Positions 25,591 to 34,121 of a stretch of 64,000 bases of DNA are shown piece by piece (position 1 is the first letter of the stretch; each line of letters opens with the position of its first letter). The notes below the pieces were generated by a model. It worked only from the letters and a program-made list of their open reading frames with translations. It had not been told where the DNA came from and did not search any database. The stretch is taken from assembly GCA_001899145.1 (NCBI GenBank), contig MKVF01000004.1, positions 124,001-188,000 of the forward strand, read 5' to 3'. The position numbers and the translations under genes are program-made. The DNA comes from Flavobacteriia bacterium 40-80. GTDB taxonomy: Bacteria > Bacteroidota > Bacteroidia > Flavobacteriales_D > Crocinitomicaceae.

Positions 25591-27642
25591 CTATTTTGAC
25601 TGATCCAGCTTTTTCACCATTGTCAGGATCGTTGCAATAGCAACTGTCTCTCCCGTTTCATCATAAACATCTACCAGGAATTTCACAATTCCTTTCGCGA
25701 TATCATCTTCTGAACGTTTTTCCTGATCGATTTTTTCCTTTACTGTAAAACGGACACCTATTGTTGCTCCAGGATAAACAGGTTTCACGAAACGAGCTTC
25801 TTCCAGTCCGTAATTTAATAATACAGGACCTTTTTTCGGATCCACGAACAAACCTGCCGCTTTAGATAAAATGAAATATCCGTGCGCTACACGTCTTTCG
25901 AAAATGGTTCCTTCCAAAGAAGTTGCATCCATGTGTGCATAGAAATTATCTCCTGAAACATTCGCAAAATTCACGATGTCGGCATCTGTCACAGTATGCT
26001 TGTGCGTAAATACTGTATCCCCGATTTTCAATTCTTCAAAATACTGTCTGAAAACATGCGGATTGGCTTCCGGCATCGCCGCGCCCACTTGAAACTGCTT
26101 GGTTATCGCGGTAATTGTCGTAGGATGCCCCTGAATAGCTGTACGCTGCATATAATGTAAAACACCGCGCTTTCCACCCATTTCCTCACCTCCTCCTGCT
26201 CTTCCCGGACCTCCGTGAACAAGCAACGGCATTGGAGAACCATGTCCTGTGCTTTCTTTTGCACAATCTTTATTCAATACCAGGATGCGGCCGTGCATTG
26301 ACGCTGCTCCCAACACATATTCTGTCGCTTCCTTGTCACTCGGAGTGACAATAGAGGATACAAGCGATCCTTTCCCCATTTTAGCCAGCTCAATCGCGTC
26401 TTCTATGTTTTTATACGGCATAATAGTAGAAACAGGTCCAAATGCTTCGATCTCATGCACGTCTGTTTTTCGGAACGGATCATCATTGAAGAATAGAACC
26501 GGAGAGAAAAATGCTCCTTTTGAACGGTCTGCTCCGATCACCTCAAAGCTTTCCATATCTCCGAAAACAACTTCCTGGGTCTTTTTCAACGCCTCCACTG
26601 CTTCCAGCACTGCTTTCACCTGTCCTGCAGATGCTAAAGCTCCCATTCGCACACCTTCCGCTTTCGGATGGCCAATAGTTGTAGAAGCCAGGCGCTTGGA
26701 AACAGCTATTTTAACATCGTTCACCAGTTCTTCCGGAACCATGATACGACGAACCGCCGTACACTTCTGCCCTGCCTTGATTGTGATTTCTTTTGTCACT
26801 TCTTTTACGAATAGATCAAACTCTTCTGTTCCCGGCTTCGCTTCTTTTCCAAGAATCATCGCATTTAAAGAATCCGCCTCCAGGTTAAACGGAACATTTT
26901 CCCGTGCAATTACAGGTTTTGATTTCAGCATCAAACCGGTTGAAGCGCTTCCTGTAAATGTTACCACATCCTGAGAAGTCACGGAATCAATCAATTCTCT
27001 GGCAGAACCAGAGATCAATTGTAAAGAGCCTTCCGGCAGGATCTTTGAGTCAACGATATCTTTTACTACGGCTTCTGTTAAAAACCCCGTTATAGAAGAG
27101 GGCTTTACCACCGCAGGAACGCCCGCCAGTAAATTAACCGCGATCTTTTCCAGCATTCCCCAGACAGGGAAGTTAAATGCGTTAATATGAATTGCAACAC
27201 CTTCTTTCGGTACCATAATATGGTGTCCTATAAAGGAACCGTTCTTTGATAGTGGTGCTGCCTGTCCGTCCACGTAATAAGGCAGATCCGGGAACTGCTT
27301 TCTCAAAGAAGCATTGGCGAATAAATTTCCTATACCGCCTTCAATATCAATCCAGGAATCCACACGGGTAGCTCCTGTCCTGTAGCTTATTTCGTAATAC
27401 TTTTCTTTTCTCTCCAACAGGTATAAAGCCAGTGCTTTCAGCATCCTTCCTCTTTCCTGGAAGGTCATTTTTCTCAGCACTTTGGCTCCTTCTGTTCTGC
27501 CATATTGCAAAACAGCCTCAAAGTCAATCCCTTTAGAGGATGCCTCACCGATTACATCTCCTGTAACTGCGTCATAAACCGTCGTCTCCGCTCCTTCTCC
27601 CGCAACCCACCGGCCTAATACATAATTCTTAATAGTGTCCAT
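25591..27642 (-). CDS. paaZ: Bifunctional oxepin-CoA hydrolase / semialdehyde dehydrogenase PaaZ
   Basis: 683 residues, as expected. Residues 1-520 are an aldehyde dehydrogenase (VTFTGSAS, catalytic Cys in KAGQKCTAVRR near 295, Glu in NLEADSLN). Residues 530-680 are a MaoC-type hotdog hydratase (VNFANVSGDNFYAHMDATS, RRVAHGYFILSKAAG). In aerobic phenylacetate breakdown PaaZ opens the oxepin-CoA ring and oxidises the resulting aldehyde. No other paa gene is nearby, so the rest of the pathway is elsewhere or the enzyme has another substrate. Monocistronic. Confidence 0.93.
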   Translation of the reverse strand: MDTIKNYVLGRWVAGEGAETTVYDAVTGDVIGEASSKGIDFEAVLQYGRTEGAKVLRKMTFQERGRMLKALALYLLERKEKYYEISYRTGATRVDSWIDIEGGIGNLFANASLRKQFPDLPYYVDGQAAPLSKNGSFIGHHIMVPKEGVAIHINAFNFPVWGMLEKIAVNLLAGVPAVVKPSSITGFLTEAVVKDIVDSKILPEGSLQLISGSARELIDSVTSQDVVTFTGSASTGLMLKSKPVIARENVPFNLEADSLNAMILGKEAKPGTEEFDLFVKEVTKEITIKAGQKCTAVRRIMVPEELVNDVKIAVSKRLASTTIGHPKAEGVRMGALASAGQVKAVLEAVEALKKTQEVVFGDMESFEVIGADRSKGAFFSPVLFFNDDPFRKTDVHEIEAFGPVSTIMPYKNIEDAIELAKMGKGSLVSSIVTPSDKEATEYVLGAASMHGRILVLNKDCAKESTGHGSPMPLLVHGGPGRAGGGEEMGGKRGVLHYMQRTAIQGHPTTITAITKQFQVGAAMPEANPHVFRQYFEELKIGDTVFTHKHTVTDADIVNFANVSGDNFYAHMDATSLEGTIFERRVAHGYFILSKAAGLFVDPKKGPVLLNYGLEEARFVKPVYPGATIGVRFTVKEKIDQEKRSEDDIAKGIVKFLVDVYDETGETVAIATILTMVKKLDQSK

Positions 27643-27774
27643 ACTATGATTTCAATTTTAGCGTCTTAAAATTATAAATTAAGTTCGAACACAGGAAAGC
27701 GGAAGTCAAAAAAAGAACTCGTACCGCATTTTACAGCTTAAATTGCACACTTCAATAAAATTTAAAATTAAAGT

Positions 27775-27807
27775 TTGCTTTTATTAAATCCCTTTTTACT
27801 ATGTTTG
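27775..27807 (+). promoter_or_regulatory. Promoter of the ExbB/ExbD/TonB operon
   Basis: TTG (27775-27777), 22-bp spacer, TATGTTTG (27800-27807). The start codon is 45 bp downstream of the box. Confidence 0.65.
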
Positions 27808-27851
27808 AAGCATAAAATGTAAAACTAAACGAAAAATTAAAAGTATTAATT

Positions 27852-28679
27852 ATGAGTAAAGAAGTTAAAACAGCGACTGCAAGCAACAAAACAGCGGGTG
27901 GATTTTCTGCACTTTTGTCTGCTATTTCCATCGTTATTGCATTGATCATCGGTATCATTATTTACAAATTCATCTTGGGTAACCCGGCAAACTTTATCGA
28001 TAACAATCCGGAAGGTGAACCACTAAAAGGAAATTTCCTTGGTGTAGTTTACAAAGGTGGGGTAATCGTACCTGTCCTTATCGCCGTGAACCTTATCGTT
28101 ATCATCTTCATGTTTGAGCGTTTCCTGACATTGGCAAAAATCAAAGGGCAAGGAAAATTAGACGCTTTCATTGAAAAAGTAAAACACTTACTTGCAAACG
28201 GAAACGTGGATGCTGCTTTAACTGAGTGCAACAAACAAAAAGGATCTTTAGCAAACGTAGTTCGTGCTGGTTTATTAAAATACAAATTGTTACAGGACGA
28301 TACTTCTCTGGATAAAGAGAAAAAAATCGAAGCAGTTAAGCAAGAGTTGGAAGAAGCTATCACATTAGAAGGTCCGATGATGTCTAAAAACCTGGTGATC
28401 TTATCAACAATTGCTTCCGTATCCGTATTGATCGGTCTTGTAGGAACAGTATTGGGGATGATCCGTGCATTCGCGGCGATGTCTCACGGTACTCCGGACA
28501 CAGCACAGTTAGCAACAGGTATCTCTGAGGCTTTGATCAACACGGCTCTTGGTATCTTCGGTTCATTGATCGCGATCATCTTCTACAACCTCTTCTCTAC
28601 AAAAGTTGACCAGATGACACATGCAATGGACGAAGCAAGCTTCACTATTGTTCAGGATTTCTCTAAATCTGTAAGATAA
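27852..28679 (+). CDS. exbB: MotA/TolQ/ExbB proton channel family protein
   Basis: 275 residues with an N-terminal membrane helix (LLSAISIVIALIIGIIIYKF), a second near 75-95, a cytoplasmic helical segment, and two long helices (LVILSTIASVSVLIGLVGTV, then GIFGSLIAIIFYNLF) forming the conserved channel core. It builds the pentameric ExbB channel around ExbD that turns proton flow into work on TonB. It leads an operon exbB-exbD-exbD-tonB and is preceded by a strong promoter. Confidence 0.95.
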   Translation: MSKEVKTATASNKTAGGFSALLSAISIVIALIIGIIIYKFILGNPANFIDNNPEGEPLKGNFLGVVYKGGVIVPVLIAVNLIVIIFMFERFLTLAKIKGQGKLDAFIEKVKHLLANGNVDAALTECNKQKGSLANVVRAGLLKYKLLQDDTSLDKEKKIEAVKQELEEAITLEGPMMSKNLVILSTIASVSVLIGLVGTVLGMIRAFAAMSHGTPDTAQLATGISEALINTALGIFGSLIAIIFYNLFSTKVDQMTHAMDEASFTIVQDFSKSVR

Positions 28680-28714
28680 TTAGTATTCGTTCTATAAAAA
28701 AATAAATAGAAAGT

Positions 28715-29416
28715 ATGGCAAAAATCAGTAAACCAAAATCAGCACCTGCTATCGACATGACGCCGATGGTGGACCTTGCTTTCCTCTTGGTTACGTTCTT
28801 CATGCTTTCTGCTAATTTCCGTCAGGACGAAGTAGTTGTTATTGATATTCCTGCTAGTATCTCCGAAGAATTAATGCCTAAAGATTTTTTACAGATCTCT
28901 GTAAGCAAGCAAGGCAAAGTATTTATCGGATTTTCAGGAAATGAGGAGGTTAAGAAAGGTATCCTTGCAGATCTGATGGAGAAGACAAAGATCCAGCTGA
29001 CAACAGAGCAGGCTGCCAATTTTGTTGCTGCAACAGAATTAGGATCTTCTTTCAGAGACTTACCTCAGTATTTGTCTTTAACTTCTGAGCAACGTAAACA
29101 ATTAGCAGATTCAGAAGACATGAATGCAATACCTGTTGATTCCACAAGAAACGAATTGAAAACGTGGGTCAAAACGGTTTATGAGCATTTGAATAACGAC
29201 GGAAAAGCACGTTTTGAAAAAATGGTAGCAGAAAATCCGGGATTGGATAAAAAGCAATTAGCTCAGGATATGAAACCTAAATTCATTCTGAAAGCGGATA
29301 AAGATGCTCCTTACCATTATGTTCAGGATGTGGTGAACACTTTTAAAGATTTAGACATGGATACGAAATTCTCGTTCATCACGAGCATGGAAGCGGATCC
29401 GAGAAAAGAGAAATAA
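28715..29416 (+). CDS. exbD: ExbD/TolR-type biopolymer transport protein, first copy
   Basis: 233 residues, longer than the usual 140. The single helix carries the proton-binding Asp (IDMTPMVDLAFLLVTFFMLS). The periplasmic part has a central insert (about 90-180) before the usual end (HYVQDVVNTFKDLDMDTKFS). It pairs with ExbB. The gene starts 35 bp after exbB and 12 bp before the second exbD, with which it shares 30 identical bases over the membrane helix. Confidence 0.95.
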   Translation: MAKISKPKSAPAIDMTPMVDLAFLLVTFFMLSANFRQDEVVVIDIPASISEELMPKDFLQISVSKQGKVFIGFSGNEEVKKGILADLMEKTKIQLTTEQAANFVAATELGSSFRDLPQYLSLTSEQRKQLADSEDMNAIPVDSTRNELKTWVKTVYEHLNNDGKARFEKMVAENPGLDKKQLAQDMKPKFILKADKDAPYHYVQDVVNTFKDLDMDTKFSFITSMEADPRKEK

Positions 29417-29428
29417 TAAAAGAACAAT

Positions 29429-30061
29429 ATGGCTCAAATACAAGATACCGGTAACGACAGCGGCAAAGGCAAAAAAAGACCGAAGCGCGGCATGCCGAAT
29501 GTGGACATGACGCCGATGGTGGACCTTGCTTTCTTGTTGCTTACGTTCTTCGTAATGACAACGACTTTCTCCAAAGCGAAAGTAATGAAAGTAGTGTATC
29601 CTGCGAAGCCGAAGAATGAGAAAATTATCCCGGACAATGCGAAGATTAATAATGCATTAACCTTTCTGCTGACAAAAGACCATATCTATTACTATGATGG
29701 TGAGTTCTTTACAGAAGGGAATAAAAAAGGAGAACCTGCAACAAAATTAACTGAAATTGAGCTGTCAGGTGTCCGAAAATTGTTAGCTGACCGCAACAAA
29801 TTTGTGATCGACAAAAAGAAAATTTATGCAGATCAGCTGTACAAAAAAGAAATCGCGGATACCACTTATGTCAAATTAATGACAGAAGCGCAGAAAGACC
29901 AGAAAGCAGTTAAAGTGTTGATCAAAACTGACGACAAAGCGCTTACAAAAGCATTTATCGATATGATAGATGAATGTATGATTGCTGACATTGGTACCTA
30001 CACTCACGTAGATATCAATCAAGACGAGTTAAATTTATTAAATGCAACTGTAAACAAGTAA
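29429..30061 (+). CDS. exbD: ExbD/TolR-type biopolymer transport protein, second copy
   Basis: 210 residues. It opens with a basic segment (GKGKKRPKRGMPN) and the membrane helix VDMTPMVDLAFLLLTFFVMT with the conserved Asp. The periplasmic domain has an insert and ends TYTHVDINQDELNLLNAT. Two different ExbD subunits in one operon are common in Bacteroidota and may form a mixed dimer inside the ExbB ring. The stop is 4 bp before the TonB gene. Confidence 0.95.
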   Translation: MAQIQDTGNDSGKGKKRPKRGMPNVDMTPMVDLAFLLLTFFVMTTTFSKAKVMKVVYPAKPKNEKIIPDNAKINNALTFLLTKDHIYYYDGEFFTEGNKKGEPATKLTEIELSGVRKLLADRNKFVIDKKKIYADQLYKKEIADTTYVKLMTEAQKDQKAVKVLIKTDDKALTKAFIDMIDECMIADIGTYTHVDINQDELNLLNATVNK

Positions 30062-30065
30062 AGTT

Positions 30066-30992
30066 ATGGCAGCAGAAGCAACAACAGAAGTAGCTGTACA
30101 ACAATCAGGACTGACTCCTGATGTAGCTATCTTTCTCGTCCTAATGGTTATTATCGCAACCATTTCATTGTATGAGTATTTCTCATCTATAAAATGGCAG
30201 CAAGTGACATCTGCTTCGAGGAATAATATTGTCTTCGAAGACAAGAACAAAACGTACGGAGCTTACGAAATCCGTAATAATTACAACCGTAATTTGTTGT
30301 TGATTATTCTGGGACTGATACTATTTATCGGTTTATCCTACGGAGGCAGGCTTGCTTACGATAAATTTTTCGCCAAAGAGGCAGCGGCTGATGAGGGAGA
30401 CTTAGAACAGGTCGTAATTGACTATTATGAAGAACCGGAAGAAGAGGAAGAAGTAATTGAAGAAGAAATTCCGGAAGAAGAAATAATTCCACTGGAGGAT
30501 CAAACTGCTTTTTTACCTCCTGTAGTAACGAATGATATCGTGGATACTCCTCCCCCAACAAATGCTGAGTTAACAAATTCAAATGTTGGTAAGGAAGATG
30601 TAAAAGGTAATGCTGATTACTCAACAGAGCGTGTTCCGCCACCACCACCACCGGTAGAGAGAAAAGTGGAAGAAATCGAAACCGTAGTTGACGAACAGGC
30701 TGAATTCCCTGGAGGAAGAGCTGCTTTGATAAAATATCTGAGCGAGCGGATCCAGTATCCGGATATTGCAAGAGAATTGGGATTATCAGGAAAAACCGTT
30801 CTTAAATTCGTTGTGAATACTGACGGAACAATTACAGACGTGAAAATCGCAAAAGGAATGCGGGATTGCAGCGAATGTGACAAAGAAGCTGTCCGTGTAG
30901 TAAAAAATATGCCGAAATGGGCTCCGGGTAAAAAAGGAGGTAAAGCTGTTAGGTCTTATTTTGTGCTTCCTGTACAATTCGCAATTGAATAG
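30066..30992 (+). CDS. tonB: Energy transducer TonB
   Basis: 308 residues. An N-terminal hydrophobic stretch (about 17-37) precedes a cytoplasmic-like loop (NNIVFEDKNKTYGAYEIRNN), a typical Bacteroidota motif, and the main helix (LLLIILGLILFIGLSYGG). Then come an acidic Glu-rich and Pro-rich spanning region (EEPEEEEEVIEE, PPPPPPVERK) and the C-terminal TonB domain (FPGGRAALIKYLSERIQYP, GTITDVKIAKGM, FVLPVQFAIE). It transmits energy from ExbB/ExbD to outer-membrane receptors. Last of the four-gene set; a terminator follows. Confidence 0.95.
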   Translation: MAAEATTEVAVQQSGLTPDVAIFLVLMVIIATISLYEYFSSIKWQQVTSASRNNIVFEDKNKTYGAYEIRNNYNRNLLLIILGLILFIGLSYGGRLAYDKFFAKEAAADEGDLEQVVIDYYEEPEEEEEVIEEEIPEEEIIPLEDQTAFLPPVVTNDIVDTPPPTNAELTNSNVGKEDVKGNADYSTERVPPPPPPVERKVEEIETVVDEQAEFPGGRAALIKYLSERIQYPDIARELGLSGKTVLKFVVNTDGTITDVKIAKGMRDCSECDKEAVRVVKNMPKWAPGKKGGKAVRSYFVLPVQFAIE

Positions 30993-31022
30993 TCAAATAA
31001 TCAATCATTTTAATACTTCAAT

Positions 31023-31053
31023 ACCCCGATATAGAAATATTTCGGGGTTTTGT
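31023..31053 (+). terminator. Terminator after tonB
   Basis: ACCCCGA / TCGGGGT stem with an inner ATA/TAT and GAAA loop, followed by TTTGTTATTTTT. Its T-tract overlaps the promoter box of the next gene. Confidence 0.8.
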
Positions 31054-31061
31054 TATTTTTG
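31054..31061 (+). promoter_or_regulatory. -7 box of the small membrane protein gene
   Basis: TATTTTTG fits TAnnTTTG and ends 6 bases before the ATG at 31067, so the transcript would begin at or next to the start codon. No clear TTG element is visible upstream. Confidence 0.45.
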
Positions 31062-31066
31062 TAGGT

Positions 31067-31261
31067 ATGGATTACAAAAAAATCAATAGCATCTTCAGCT
31101 TGTTCATGATCTTCGCCATTCTCATCTGGCTCTACTTTTTAATTTTTACAGATGTATTCAACAACATGCTTCCTCCACTTCAAAAATATATTTTTACTGC
31201 TGTGCTGGCTTTGTACAGCATCTACAGAGGTATCAGAATGTATATTCAACTAAAAAAATAA
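31067..31261 (+). CDS. Small two-helix membrane protein, unknown function
   Basis: 64 residues: MDYKKIN, a first helix (FSLFMIFAILIWLYFLIF), a short loop (TDVFNNMLPPLQKY), and a second helix (IFTAVLALYSIYRGIRM) ending YIQLKK. No family recognised beyond being typical of small proteins in this position next to Bacteroidota TonB clusters. It ends 2 bp before the PstS-like gene and is probably co-transcribed with it. Confidence 0.7.
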   Translation: MDYKKINSIFSLFMIFAILIWLYFLIFTDVFNNMLPPLQKYIFTAVLALYSIYRGIRMYIQLKK

Positions 31262-31263
31262 AT

Positions 31264-32169
31264 ATGAAAAAGATCGCTGCATATTTCATTGGTTTAACTG
31301 TTCTCTTCCAATTATTTTCCGGTTGCGGATCCACTCCTCAGGCGAAAGAAGAGATAGCGGATATTTATATTGATGAGTCATTCAAACCATTGTTTGAAAC
31401 AAGTATTCCTACCTTCGAAAGCCAGATCCAGTCCGGAAGAGTAATTCCTCACTATGTTTCCGAGCTGGAAGCAATAGAAGCATTTAAAAACAATCAGACA
31501 AAAACGATCTGTATCACCCGGGAGTTTACTCCGGAAGAAACAAAATACCTTGCCGGTAAAAATGTAGAATTTACAACGGATCATATCGGAACAGACGCGT
31601 TAGCGCTGATCGTAAATCCGGCATGCCCGGACAGTGCTTTCACATTGGATGAATTAAAAGCTATTTTTACGGGAAAAGACAGCCTCTGGAAATCCTCCGG
31701 AAAAAAGATCAACATTGTGTTTGACCAGTCCAATTCCTCCAATTTCTATTATATCTACAACCTGATAGAAAAACAAAACCTGAGTCCGAATATTTCAGCA
31801 GTCAAGTCAAATGAAGAGGTGATCGAGCTTGTCAGAAAGAACAGCAACGTGCTCGGAATTATCGGTGCTAACTGGATCAATGATACACGAGACTCTACCC
31901 TGCTGAAATTCAAAGACGGAATAAAAGTATGTGATATCGCTTATAACAAATACTCTGAATATTTTCAGCCTTATCCTGCATATATCTATAACGATGTTTA
32001 TCCTATGACACGTAAATTCTACCTGATCAATAAAGGAAGCCGGGTATCATTATATTCGCAATTCGTCCGTTTTATGACAGGACAACGGGGCCAGATGATC
32101 ATCTACAAATCCAATCTGATTCCTTCAACAATGGTTGCAAGAGAGATTGAGATTGTTCAGGAAAAATAA
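31264..32169 (+). CDS. PstS-like substrate-binding lipoprotein
   Basis: 301 residues. A lipoprotein signal ends at LFSGC (Cys21). The mature protein has the phosphate-binding-protein fold: an early DESFKPLFETSIPTFE and later DELKAIFTGKDSLWKS, LGIIGANWIN and PMTRKFYLINKGS, all features of the PstS family. There is no Pst permease in the window, so it may serve a role other than ABC import, such as scaffolding or signalling with the TonB system. It is followed 86 bp later by a TPR protein. Confidence 0.85.
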   Translation: MKKIAAYFIGLTVLFQLFSGCGSTPQAKEEIADIYIDESFKPLFETSIPTFESQIQSGRVIPHYVSELEAIEAFKNNQTKTICITREFTPEETKYLAGKNVEFTTDHIGTDALALIVNPACPDSAFTLDELKAIFTGKDSLWKSSGKKINIVFDQSNSSNFYYIYNLIEKQNLSPNISAVKSNEEVIELVRKNSNVLGIIGANWINDTRDSTLLKFKDGIKVCDIAYNKYSEYFQPYPAYIYNDVYPMTRKFYLINKGSRVSLYSQFVRFMTGQRGQMIIYKSNLIPSTMVAREIEIVQEK

Positions 32170-32255
32170 ATGATTAATTTTAGAACTGATTTTGAAAAAA
32201 AACATTTTTGGCAAACAAATTGTAAACTGATTAAAGTATAAATAAAATAAATACA

Positions 32256-33872
32256 ATGAAAAAAGCAGTCTATTTCGTAGCTTGTACAATTATTTCAGGT
32301 TTTACCTTTGCTCAGACACTGGAAAGCGCAAAAGAAAAAACAGCTTATGAACGTTACGATGAAGCAACAAAAGATTTTACTACTCTGATTAGTAAAAATC
32401 CTTCTTCAGCTGAGAACTATTTTTATCTGGCAGAAAACTACCTACAATCTGAAAAGCTGGACTCTGCTTCAATTTATTGGAATAAAGCGTATGAAACAAG
32501 TCCTGAAAACGCACTGTCTTTAGTGGCGAAAGGAAAGGTTTTGTGGCTTAAAGGAAACAAGGGAGAAGCCTTTGCTCAATTCGAAGCTGCAATCAAGGCT
32601 TCCAAGAAAAAAAACGGTGAAGTGTTTCGCCAGATCGGATCCATCTTAACGGAAGCTCCCGTAAAAGATCTGGATAAAGCTATTTCTTACCTCAGAACTG
32701 CCGTAGAAGTTGATCCTCAGAACGTAGAAGGTTATTTGTTGTTGGGCGACGCTATCTTAGAGAAAGACCCTAAGAACGGTACGGATGCGATCCGCGAGTA
32801 TAATAATGCTGAAAAAATCCAGCAATCTCCAAGAACCATCGTTCGTAAAGCGAAGTTATATCAACGCGCCCGCAACTATAAATTAGCAGACGAAATGTAT
32901 GTTCAGGCTCAAACTCTGGATGCTAAATATGCTCCGGCATATAAAGCACATGCTGAATTACAGGGATTGTTCGGAAAATACGACCTGGCAATTGAAAACT
33001 GGAAAAAATACCTGGCACTGAATGATAACAACTATGCACGTTACAAATATGCCGCTGCATTATACAGCTCTCAGAAATACTGTGACGCGCTAAAAGAAGC
33101 ACAGGATTTAAAAGCGAAGAACTATACTTCCATTTATGTGGAACGTATTGATATCTATTCCACCTACGAATGTCTGGAAAGTTCCGCTGATAAAAATGAT
33201 CCCGCTAAATTTGAAGCAGGTTTCAAAAAAATCAATGACTTCATCAGTAAATACAGCGCTAAAAATGAAGCGATCGGAATGGATTACAAATATCAGGCAA
33301 TGTATTTGTCCAAGCTGGGGAAAACAGACGAAGCGATTGCGGCTTATTACAAAGCAGCTGAAGATTCGACTGTAGCTCAGGAAGTATTGAGCGGACTGGC
33401 AAAAACATTCACCAAAGCGGAGAAATACGATGAGGCGATCAAAGCTTACAACAAAATTATTGAGAAAGATTCAAATGCCCTTTCCTTAGCTGACTACTTT
33501 GAACTGGGTAGAATTTACTTCCTGGCGAAGGATTATGCAAACTCAGATAAAGCAAATGCGCACGTATTGAAATTATCTCCGACTTACAGCTTCTCTCATT
33601 TCTGGAGAGGTCGTGCAAATGTGTACATGGATTTAGACAAAACAACCTGGGCAGCAAAGCCACACTATGAAGGTTATCTGAATAACACCTCTGATGAGCA
33701 GAAAATTCAGTATAAAAATATGACGCTGGAAGCCTATAAATATCTGGGAGACTATTATATCAATTCCCCGGAAAAAAATATAGAGAAAGCAAAAGAGATC
33801 TGGACGAAGATCATTGAACTGGAGCCAGAGAATGAGAGCAACAAGAAAATTCTCGACAAGCTGAATAAATAA
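32256..33872 (+). CDS. Exported TPR-repeat protein
   Basis: 538 residues with a signal peptide (AVYFVACTIISGFTFAQ). The rest is tetratricopeptide repeats, for example SSAENYFYLAENYLQSEKLD, YARYKYAAALYSSQKY, KYDEAIKAYNKIIEKD and LADYFELGRIYFLAKDYANS. It is periplasmic and likely a protein-binding scaffold. Its place directly after ExbB/ExbD/TonB and the PstS-like lipoprotein suggests work at the envelope. A long hairpin terminator follows. Confidence 0.87.
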   Translation: MKKAVYFVACTIISGFTFAQTLESAKEKTAYERYDEATKDFTTLISKNPSSAENYFYLAENYLQSEKLDSASIYWNKAYETSPENALSLVAKGKVLWLKGNKGEAFAQFEAAIKASKKKNGEVFRQIGSILTEAPVKDLDKAISYLRTAVEVDPQNVEGYLLLGDAILEKDPKNGTDAIREYNNAEKIQQSPRTIVRKAKLYQRARNYKLADEMYVQAQTLDAKYAPAYKAHAELQGLFGKYDLAIENWKKYLALNDNNYARYKYAAALYSSQKYCDALKEAQDLKAKNYTSIYVERIDIYSTYECLESSADKNDPAKFEAGFKKINDFISKYSAKNEAIGMDYKYQAMYLSKLGKTDEAIAAYYKAAEDSTVAQEVLSGLAKTFTKAEKYDEAIKAYNKIIEKDSNALSLADYFELGRIYFLAKDYANSDKANAHVLKLSPTYSFSHFWRGRANVYMDLDKTTWAAKPHYEGYLNNTSDEQKIQYKNMTLEAYKYLGDYYINSPEKNIEKAKEIWTKIIELEPENESNKKILDKLNK

Positions 33873-33883
33873 AAAAATCTCAT

Positions 33884-33923
33884 AAAATAAGAATCCTCCG
33901 GCCAATCGGAGGATTCTTATTTT
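33884..33923 (+). terminator. Terminator after the TPR gene
   Basis: A 17-bp perfect stem, AAAATAAGAATCCTCCG and its complement, around the loop GCCAAT. It is effective on both strands. Confidence 0.9.
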
Positions 33924-33956
33924 ATATACATATCCATTTTTACTTTGCTGATGTAA

Positions 33957-33964
33957 TACCTTTG
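33957..33964 (+). promoter_or_regulatory. Possible -7 box of the hybrid kinase gene
   Basis: TACCTTTG fits TAnnTTTG but lacks a clear TTG partner; it would give a leader of about 150 bases before the ATG at 34122. Confidence 0.35.
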
Positions 33965-34121
33965 ACGTGCACTGATCCCACCTTATCCGCTTCTATTTAT
34001 AGGGAAATATCTTTAAATTTCACATGTTCGGGTAATAATAAAATATCAGCGAAAAACAGCTATCGTATCAAAAATACCGCTATTTTAGCAAGAACTTAGC
34101 AGGTAGAACAACAAACACAAT

